A stretch of 64,000 bases of DNA, taken from the NCBI GenBank assembly GCA_905221605.1, contig CAJNDS010002268.1:1352710-1416709 (forward strand). Direction: 5' to 3'. A program made the translations under genes and the position numbers. This DNA comes from Symbiodinium natans (lineage: Eukaryota > Sar > Dinophyceae > Suessiales > Symbiodiniaceae). Under the pieces are notes generated by a model. It searched no databases. It saw only the letters and a list, made by a program, of their open reading frames with translations, and had not been told where the DNA came from. Numbering within the stretch: the first letter of the stretch is position 1; every line of letters starts with the position of its first letter. Positions 12,613-20,900 of the stretch are shown here, piece after piece.

Positions 12613-14038
12613 TTGTGAACTGGTGGAATCCCCGCAGTTTCGTCGTACGCGTCGAAGCTCGTGGTCTCTCGCGTTCACGCTCTAAAAGTGGCGGTTTTCG
12701 TGCAGCTTTTGCTTCGATGCATAACCGCTGTGTTATTTTGCGAAATGTCAACCTTGTGATCTGCCTGTCTCTAGAAATCGTTGATCTTTTTCTGAGGACA
12801 CTTGTCGAGACGATCAAAGAACAATGCTGCACATGTCTCATGACTTGAGTGCAGTTTCAGGACCTAAAAAACACGAGAAACGTAGGAATGCCAGCCAAAG
12901 ATCAGTCTGGCAAGCCACACATATATCGACGGCGTTTTTGTTTTCTTGATCCAAACAGTCGAGACAGAATATTTTGTTCTTGTGTGAGTTGACTGCAGCA
13001 TTTTTTGAACTTAAGCAGGTTCCAAAAAAGCAGCTGTATTCCGGGCACCGAAAATGGGCCCTGGACTGGATTTCTTTTCTGAAAGCACAAGGTCACCCAG
13101 TTTGGAGCCCCAATTTGGGGCCCAGATTTAGGAGCCATTTCTGGGCCCGCTTGCGCCATTTTTTTTTGCGGGCAGAAGCCAGATCTGCTTTACGCAGCCG
13201 GTCGTTGTGAGCAAAACAAATTAGCCTCTTGCTCAGTTCTGATCTACGTCTTGTCTCCCTTAAAATTTCGAAGAATAGCAAGAAGAACGTGCGGCAAAGT
13301 CTATTTGGACCGGAAGTTTCTCTGACTCTTACTGGAGGTCATCTGACGTGTCCTATGTTTTCTGTAATTTTTCGGACCCTGAAATGGATCCGTGTGACTG
13401 GCCACGTGGTGTTGCGTTTTCGAGCATGTCTGGAACGTGCAGGCCTCTGCCAGCGTAGCAGTCCACCTGCGTTCCAGTGCGCAACATGCAGATTGTGCCA
13501 GTGTGGCGTCCGAATGCAATTTGCAGTTGGTAAGGGTGGAATCAGGCTGATAAAGAACATTCTTTAAGTTGTTTTGCCGCAAAAGTTCTGCCGAGATACA
13601 TGTCATGTCGAAGCTCCGGGGTCTAGGGGCGCTTCATTTTGTGTTTGTCCTGCTGGGAAGTGTCTCACGTTGTCGCCCTAGTGCCCGAGGTGGGATGCAA
13701 AGAGCCCGGGCCGTGCTGCACTCTTGATTGAGGTGGGAAGCAAAGAGCCGTGCTGCAGCCTTAGATTTGGGTGAGGTGGGAAGCAAACAGCCGGGGAGGC
13801 GGTGCTGCAGCCTTAGAATTTTGGGTGCGGGGGGCGAAAGGAGCCCGGAGAGGGGTTGCAGCCCTAGTTTTTTTGGGTGAGGTGGGATGCAAAAAAGCTC
13901 GGGTATGCTGCAGCCCAGTGATGCCCAGTCAGGTCGATCAAAGACCGTGGGCAGGCTGTGATGCAGCCGCAGAATTTGGGGTGAGGCGGGAAGCAAAGCC
14001 CTGTGTGCGAAGCCTGTGGGAAAGCGACAGTTGCAAAG

Positions 14039-14172
14039 TAGATTGCCAAAAAACAGACTCGGAAGCCGAAAATCGTAAAGTTGGACCTTTTTTAAAACAC
14101 TTATTATTAGTTCTTTAAAACGGGTCCAACTCTACGATTTTCGGTTTCCGGGTCTGGTTTTTGGCAATCTAT
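14039..14172. repeat. Snap-back hairpin, ~57-bp arms (module copy 2)
   Basis: This is the same inverted repeat as at 12485-12612, in the second module. Small indels fall in the A and T runs next to the loop. The loop sequence ACTTATTATTAGTT is retained. Confidence 0.75.
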
Positions 14173-14300
14173 TGTGAACTGGTGGAATCCCCGCAGTTTC
14201 GTCGTATGCGTCGAAGCTCGTGGTCTCGCGCGTTCACGCTCTAAAAGTGGCGGTTTTCGTGCAGCTTTTGCTTCGATGCATAACCGCTGTGTTATTTTGC

Positions 14301-14472
14301 CAAGAGTGGTGTTGTTCTTGTTGAAGTGTCAACCGACAGGTTATGCCGTAGCCGCAAAATCGTAAAGTTGACAATCTGCTGTTCAATGTTGGCGGTAGAC
14401 TGGGGCTTCGGTTGCATGGGTGGAGGTGGGAGCAAGTCGCTACCTGTCAAATAACTTTCCAGCATTGAACAG
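14301..14472. repeat. ~170-bp segment present only in module copy 2
   Basis: Relative to copy 1 (about 12739) the second module has about 170 extra bases. The segment contains an 11-bp inverted pair, GCTGTTCAATG and CATTGAACAGC, near 14378 and 14463. The octamer TGTCAACC occurs near its left part and just beyond its right edge. It may be a nested small element, or a deletion in copy 1. Confidence 0.4.
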
Positions 14473-14646
14473 CGAAATGTCAACCTTATGATCTGCCTGT
14501 CTCTAGAAATCGTTGATCTTTTTCTGACGACACTTGTCGAGACGATCAAAGAACAATGCTGCATATGTCTCATGACTTGAGTGCAGTTTCAGGACCTAAA
14601 AAAACACGAGAAACGTAGGACGCATCACGTGACCTCCACAGTATGG

Positions 14647-15166
14647 GACCCTCCTAGTTTCCCAGTTGACACGTGATGTGCACTTGAGTTGTCTGCTATG
14701 AGTGTGAAGCATAGGCACGAGAACATGTCAGGCAGTGCAGATTTCTTTTGGCTTGGTGAGACCTTGTTTTGAGTGGGAAGAACCGTTTTCTGTTCGTTTT
14801 CTCGAAACTCGTTTGTCGGAACTCGTTTCCTGTTTGTGACCTGGTATTTGGTGACCAGAAGTGACTCAAGCCAGTTTGGGTCTGCACAGAGCTCAGCAGA
14901 GCACCTAAGAGGTGCTAGGAACCTACCCACAGTGTTTAGGAGTAGAAGTTCCATGGCTGAGTGTTTTACCTGAAGTACCTTTGTTTTCCATGTCTGGCAG
15001 ACAGTGTTTGAAGCTGGAGAGCCGTGCTCGCATTGGCTCAAGACGAGCGGAGCCGAGAAGCTGTGAACAGCGCAGTGAAAAGAGTCCGCACTTCGTGCTG
15101 TGAGGGTTGAGTGTAGTCTTGACCTGAGGTCCCTTAGGCCCCGTAGCTGTGCCACGAGTTTCAACG
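14647..15166 (+). repeat. 5' LTR
   Basis: It begins GACCCTCCTAGTTTCCCAG and ends GCCACGAGTTTCAACG, matching the right LTR throughout. It contains TTGGCTCAAG (15033-15042), identical to the last ten bases of the dinoflagellate spliced leader. The usual TG...CA ends are not obvious. Confidence 0.85.
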
Positions 15167-15178
15167 TGGTAGCGGAGC
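15167..15178 (+). promoter_or_regulatory. Primer-binding site
   Basis: TGGTAGCGGAGC directly follows the LTR. It begins with TGG, as expected for pairing with a tRNA 3' CCA end, and resembles the initiator-Met-type site of plant copia elements (TGGTATCAGAGC). The gag start codon lies 14 bases further on. Confidence 0.65.
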
Positions 15179-15191
15179 TTCGTGCTCCAGC

Positions 15192-17072
15192 ATGGACACT
15201 GGTGAAGAACGTGTGCCTGGACGAGACCGTTCTCCGAGAGGCCGCAGTACAAGCAGCCTGAGTTCCACAGGGCTTTCTGGTGCAAGGTCGTGCCCGTGGG
15301 AGAAGAGAACGTGGAAGGTCTTTACCAGCGCGACCAGCTCAGTTCCACGCGGAGTAGACCCAAGGCAGTGGACAGCTACGACTGGAGCAGGCCATCAGCC
15401 ACCAGTCGGGGCTGTGCCTTCGTTTGGACCTCAGTTCTACCAGATGGAAACACCCCCTCAGACGGCACCACAAGAACCCCTTCAAGTTCCGAATATGCAG
15501 TTGCCCGTTGCACCTGGAGTAGCTCAACAGATGGAGTTCACGAGAGCAATGCTGCAAGCGCAGGACGAGCAGATCCGACAGCAGGCAGCTCAACTTCAAC
15601 AGATGAGTGCCATGCTTACGCAAGCATTGCAGCTTGCAAGTGCGAATGCTGCCAATGCGCATATTGCAGCAGCTGCAGCTTCATCGTCGACGAGTCCTAC
15701 ACCTGGAGGAGACCCCTCAGCAGCACCTGCGAATGCATCGACTCCTGTGGACATGGAAGTAGACTCTGGTGTACGAAACAAGAGAGCAGAGGGTTACATT
15801 CCACAGTTGCCTCAGCTGAACTATGCGTCCATGACGAGCAGACATGCTGAAATCCGAGTTTGGACAGCCTACAGAGACGAACTTACGAGTTGGCTTTGTT
15901 TGCTCGACGACCGCTACGCTACGGAATTGCAAGAAGCGATCAGTAGCAATGTGGAAGTCTTGCAAGTGAGGCTTGAAGCCGGGAAAGCAGCCCGGTCAAC
16001 CAAACTTTGGTTTTTGCTTCGTCAGTCCATGAGCAAGTTCCAACGTGGGCAGGATTTGGTGCATCTCATCGAGGTAAAGCAGATGGGAGCAAGTGCCGGA
16101 TACGAACTCTGGCGTTCTTTGAACAATGAGTTGTCTGTTCGCTCCAGAGTGGAAGGACAAGCCCTTCGCGAGCAGGCTTTGGGCCTGGTGCCGCCGAAAC
16201 ACCTCAAGCGACCACTTGATGTCGCCAGGTGGTACACCACCGAGCTTCTCAAGTTCGAGGCGCAGGTGAAGCATCGCTTCCCGGAGTTGCTCATCGGAGA
16301 ACAAGAGGGAGTCCTGTGCCTGATGAAGCACTTGGATTCTGAGACCAAGAGATATCTGCTCCTCCATCACTCAACAAAGAGCATGGGTGAGCTGATGACT
16401 GGTTTACAGTTCTACGACGAGCAACTTCGTGTGATGGACTTCCAGAGAGAAGGAGCATCCGGGTATGCGAATGCCTTCAAGGGTGGCAAGGGCGGAAAGG
16501 GCGACAGAGACAAGAGCAACAAAGGCTCCAAGGGCAACAAGGGCAACAAAGGCGAGAAAGGAGAAAAGGGACTGAAGGGTGGCAAAGCGAAAGGAAAGGA
16601 TAAGAAAGGTGACCAAGGCGGAAAAGGAGACAAAGCTCGAAGCAAGAGCAGAGAGGCGAAGAAGACGGATGTCTGCCGGAACTGCGGGAAGACTGGACAC
16701 TGGGCACGCGACTGCTGGGCACCTCCGAAGGACAAAGCCGCAGCGGCAACGAACCAGGCCGTTACGACGCAGCCAGAGGCACCATCATCTTCATCGTCTA
16801 CTTCGGCGAAAGCAGCAGCACAGCCCACAACCAAGGGTAGTGGAAAAGCACAGTCATCAATCAAGACGTTTCTGGAGGGATATCACTTTGGTATGATGCT
16901 CACGAACCAAGTGGTTAGTTTTCCTTCAGATGATCGCGTTTACTGGTTGATTGACTCTGGTAGTTCGTTCCACATCATCACGAGAGAGACGCTTGAGAGT
17001 GATCATGTGAAGGTCCTTGCATGGCTTGATTGGTGGAAGTTTGCTTTGAAACCACCACGTCAGCATCACTGA
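15192..17072 (+). CDS. Copia gag with zinc knuckle and start of protease
   Basis: This 626-aa frame begins at the first ATG after the primer-binding site. The N-terminal 100 residues are serine/proline/glutamine-rich. About 110-160 is a Gln/Ala-rich, probably coiled stretch (QAQDEQIRQQAAQLQQMSA). About 200-430 has the gag nucleocapsid-precursor character of copia elements (helical; ASAGYELWRSLNNELSVRSR). About 430-490 is a Lys/Gly repeat of KGGKGD/KGNKGEK type, likely nucleic-acid binding. At about 495-508 lies a CCHC knuckle, CRNCGKTGHWARDC. The aspartic protease active site is WLIDSGSSFHII near residue 587. The frame then runs out soon after the catalytic motif, and the rest of the protease continues in another frame from about 17030. 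So gag is intact here, but the gag-protease junction carries an indel. Confidence 0.9.
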   Translation: MDTGEERVPGRDRSPRGRSTSSLSSTGLSGARSCPWEKRTWKVFTSATSSVPRGVDPRQWTATTGAGHQPPVGAVPSFGPQFYQMETPPQTAPQEPLQVPNMQLPVAPGVAQQMEFTRAMLQAQDEQIRQQAAQLQQMSAMLTQALQLASANAANAHIAAAAASSSTSPTPGGDPSAAPANASTPVDMEVDSGVRNKRAEGYIPQLPQLNYASMTSRHAEIRVWTAYRDELTSWLCLLDDRYATELQEAISSNVEVLQVRLEAGKAARSTKLWFLLRQSMSKFQRGQDLVHLIEVKQMGASAGYELWRSLNNELSVRSRVEGQALREQALGLVPPKHLKRPLDVARWYTTELLKFEAQVKHRFPELLIGEQEGVLCLMKHLDSETKRYLLLHHSTKSMGELMTGLQFYDEQLRVMDFQREGASGYANAFKGGKGGKGDRDKSNKGSKGNKGNKGEKGEKGLKGGKAKGKDKKGDQGGKGDKARSKSREAKKTDVCRNCGKTGHWARDCWAPPKDKAAAATNQAVTTQPEAPSSSSSTSAKAAAQPTTKGSGKAQSSIKTFLEGYHFGMMLTNQVVSFPSDDRVYWLIDSGSSFHIITRETLESDHVKVLAWLDWWKFALKPPRQHH

Positions 17073-17923
17073 AGAGCAGTTCTGAGCATGAGGGTGACGC
17101 TGTGTACATGTGTAGGGCTAGGTTTGAAGCCGTCATTTCCGATCAGATCAAGCACAATTTGCTGAACATCAACTTGCTTTGTCAGAATGGAGGTTGGGAG
17201 CCAGCAATGTGCGACCAGCAGGGCGTAATTACCGTCCGAAAGCACGGCGTAACGCTGAGACCAACCATGTTTGCTTCAGTTAGTTGGCTTGCGTCAGTTC
17301 GGAATGACCATCCTTTAGCGCTGAAACCGCAGGATTTGATCGCCAAAACGGAACAGTTTCGTCGAAGTCGGTCTCGCAAGTCGTCTTCGAGTCGTGATTT
17401 TCATCGTTCGACTTCGAATCGAGGTCATCGCAGCTCTGCGAGAGTGTGTGTTGAGCTCGAAAACCCCGGATTGCAGGATGTTTCATGTCTTGATGAGGTA
17501 GTTGATTGCGAGCTTCAGACGAGCCACGAACATGTTGACCTGGACCAAGGCGAAGCTAAGGACAGACTAAGGACAGTCGATGACGTTTCCGGCTCTGCGA
17601 GGGATCAACTTCAATTTTTCAGTCATGTGGATACGCCAGTTGTTCGTGAGCTCGATAGGGATGAGCGCTTGATTTTTAGTGAAGACAACAGCGTTATCTC
17701 ACACAAGCAACAGGACAACAGCACCACACCAGCAGTCGAGCGGCTTGTATTTGAAAATGACAGCAGCGTTAACAGGACAACAGCACCACACCAGCAGTTG
17801 AGCATCTTGTGCATGAGCATGGTAGGGAAACAGTTGTCTGTCGTGCTTGCTTGGAGGATTTCCCTGATGAGGTTGAGATTGGCAGCTTGGATTGCTCAAA
17901 GAGGCGAAGTTTTCCTGGAGTAG
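17030..17923 (+). pseudogene. Protease C-terminus and linker, frameshifted
   Basis: The translation VEVCFETTTSASLKSS and then LLNINLLCQNGGWEPAM matches the usual region after a copia protease active site and before integrase (the L..I..L...GW pattern). It lies in a different frame from the DSG motif, so an indel near 17020-17040 separates them. The downstream part is charged and not recognisable. Near 17705-17800 a repeated ACAACAGCACCACACCAGCAG block coincides with a second frame change, after which the sensible translation (VVCRACLEDFPDEVEIGSL) is in the frame of pol. The frame ends with TAG at 17921. Confidence 0.65.
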
Positions 17924-20900
17924 GACAGATAGGAGACCGCCGCTATGGATCCGAGTGCAACGATGCAACAGAGCATTCAACAGTTGGAAGGCATGCGCCA
18001 GGGGGCGAGACGCAGGAGACTGATATTGTTGGAGGCCAACGCCGCGCAGCACGGCATAGAGCTTCCACAGGATCTCCGAGAGGAGCTCCAGGCAACGTAT
18101 GCCGAGGCGGAGTCCACTGGAGGGGACGAGATGGATCTGGATTTGGATTCGGCAAGGGTGGACCCTTCGACCTCATCTCCTTCGATAGAGTACATCATGG
18201 AAGAGACGGAAGCGGCGGAGGCACCGTCGTCCCACACTGGGGTGAGGGAATTCCAAACGGATCCTTCGATGTCAGAGGCTCCAGCCAAGGGACCCGCTAT
18301 GGTGCTGATGAAGCCGACGCCGAAGATCAAATCCAAGGAAAAAGCCAAGGCCGAGAGGCCGGTGCGGAATTTGCTGCCGGACCATGTGGATCAATCGACC
18401 ATGGGAGTCGATCCTCGGGAGCCATCCGGCCCCACGCCGGCATCGTCAGCGCCAACACGGAGAGGAAAACGGCGCTGGGCGTCGACAGGCTGGATGACGT
18501 GGATTGCTCGTCGATTTGGAGGAGCTTGGACGGCACAAGCTTCGGGAGCCAGCGACCCACCGGATACGCCGGTGACGCTGTTTTGCCTCCTGTGCCAGAA
18601 GTATGTCACCGAAGCTCATTTGATGAGCGAGCCACACGAAGCCAACATGCAGGGCTTCACGCAGACCATCTCCAAGGAGGGCCTCCACGTGACGCAGAAC
18701 CCGGTGGATTGGGCCACATGGGAGCAAGCTCTTGCCGAACCAGAGCAGCTGGAACTTGGAGTGACAGAGGGCAAGGCTCGCTCAGTGGTTGCGCTGGGAC
18801 CGAGCGAGTTTCCTCAGCCGAACCCGAAGGAAACAACCGCGGCAGCACCGGCGAGCCCAGGGCCAGGACCATCGACAATGGTGGTGGAGATAGACGAGTC
18901 CGACGAGGATTGGGGAGAATGGAGGCCAACCACAGGGGTTCCAGCTCCAACGACCCCAGCACATCCGGAGCATCCCCCTATCTCCATGACGCAACCGCCG
19001 GGGGAACCGGTCAGCCCGACAGCGGAGCACCGCCGGGGCCCCGAGCCCAGGCATGCGAAGAGCACTCTCCGAGTGACACCTCCGTGGCGGGAATCACTTT
19101 CCAACCTGGGCTATCATGGTCCGTATCTGCAGCTGCATCTGAGCACACCAGGCCACACCTCAGAAGGACTGCAAGCCCTCGGACCTTTGAGGGAGAGCTT
19201 CCTGCGGACGCAGGTGAAGGACCATGCCCAACTGCCGGTCAGCTTGACACCCCCGAAAGCCACCAGCGACCTCTCCAGCACGGTGATGAGGATGGCAGAA
19301 ACGATGGAAACAGGAGAAGCGGGGACATTGGTACCGGCAGGAAGGCCATTCAGCCCAATGAGCCTTCGCGCTCAGCTCGAGGCAGGGGTCCTCACGGGCC
19401 AACAATACGAGGACCGGCGCCGAGCAAGGTCGCAGGACATACAGGCTGCGAGGTCGGTCGCGCCAAGGCTGGCGCTCCCGATACCTCCGCCTCCTCCAGT
19501 TCCGCGGCCCGAACGCACGCCCGAAACCCCAATTCCGTGGAGTGGCGCGCCGTCGCCTGCATTCATGGAACTTATCAGGCGCCGCCGAGATCGCCAAGAG
19601 CGCGATCGTTCTCGCTCCCCGTCTCCCTGAAAGGGAGTACGGAGAAGATCAATCCAATCCTTGCAGCTTTGTCCCAAGACGAGAGAAAAGAGCCCGATAC
19701 GCGACAGCCACAACAGCAGTTTGAGTTAGTCACTGAAGAAGGAATTATTGGTGACAATGTGCGTAGTAAACAGGCAGAGCTTCAGCACCACATGCAGGGA
19801 CACGTACCATACATGTCTGACTGTGAGTTTTGCCAGCGCACTAGAGGGACCACTCCAGCCCGAAAGCGTAGCGACCTGAACCCGAGAGAGTTTCAGCTTG
19901 ACCAGTGCTTCTTTCGCAAGCTTGCATTCATCGTACTGGTTCATACCATGAGCTTTGCGATTGCAGTTTGCTTTAGACCTGAGGGAGAGAGCGCAGCAAC
20001 AACAGCAGAGCATTTGCATCCCTGGGTCAGGCACTTTGGTGTGAAACAACCGCATTTCATGTCTGATGCAGAGGGACTCACGAAGAACATCGCAGCGAGG
20101 CTCGCTGATCTTTGTGAGGGTACTGAGGACAGCTTTGCACCCGAAAGGCATGCACCAGCAGCAGAACGAGCCATTAGGACCCTGAAAGGAATCGTAGCAA
20201 CACATGAGCTTGAGTTGCGTGAACATGGCGTTGTTTTGGATGGTGAGTGTGCGGATGTTTTCGACCTTTTGTTTCAATACGCAGCACACACGCACAACAG
20301 GTTTTCAGTTTCTGTAGGGTCGACCATGACACCCATGCAGAAGATCCGCGGAGATCGAGTGCGACCGCAAGTCACGTATCCGTTCGGTGCGGTAGCATAC
20401 GCTAAGATAACGCGGGCTAGAAGACCTGACGCGGATGCCAAGTATGCTCGAGGGATCTACTTGGGACCAGTGCTTGGGAGCACAGGTCATGCCATGGAAA
20501 TCCGCTTGGATAGTGGGGAGACGAAACGGGTGATCGCGCCCGGACTCAAATTGCTCTACCCGTTGCGTTTCGACGCAAATCTTCTGCCCGGTGCAAAGGC
20601 CCTAGATGGCTTCGTGCCCCCGCCTGAAGCACCGAAGACCAAAGAGCTGTTTCTCCCATATGTTCCAGGTGGAGGTCCTCCCATAGACTGGGTGAGACAA
20701 CATGGTGTTACACCCAAGTGCCCCGGATGCCAGGAAGGCGTCAGCTCGAGCAGGCATTCCCAAAAGTGTGTGAAGAGATACCAAAAATGGTTGCGTGATT
20801 CCATCGATGATGCTCTGGAGGCATTAGATGAAGGACCGAAGGTCGACCGAAGACCTGAGGAGCTAATTGGAGAAGACCCATACGATGATGACGAGCAAAT

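Larger units (their letters stand above)
11781..14644. mobile_element. Inverted-repeat-bounded non-autonomous DNA element with duplicated module
   Basis: The left end (11781-11795, ATACTGTGGAGGTCA) is the exact reverse complement of the right end (14630-14644). Similarity continues inward, by eye about 26 of 31 bases, and more loosely to about 50 bases. Inside are two copies of one module (about 11788-12886 and 13333-14620) separated by about 450 bases of other sequence. Both modules begin with GGAGGTCATCTGACGTGTCC and end with CACGAGAAACGTAGGA. Each contains a ~55-80-bp minisatellite (GGTGAGGTGGGAAGCAAA-like; 12131-12445 and 13685-13997) and a long snap-back hairpin. No transposase frame is present, so a non-autonomous element is inferred. 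The copia LTR starts within three bases of its right end. Confidence 0.65.
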
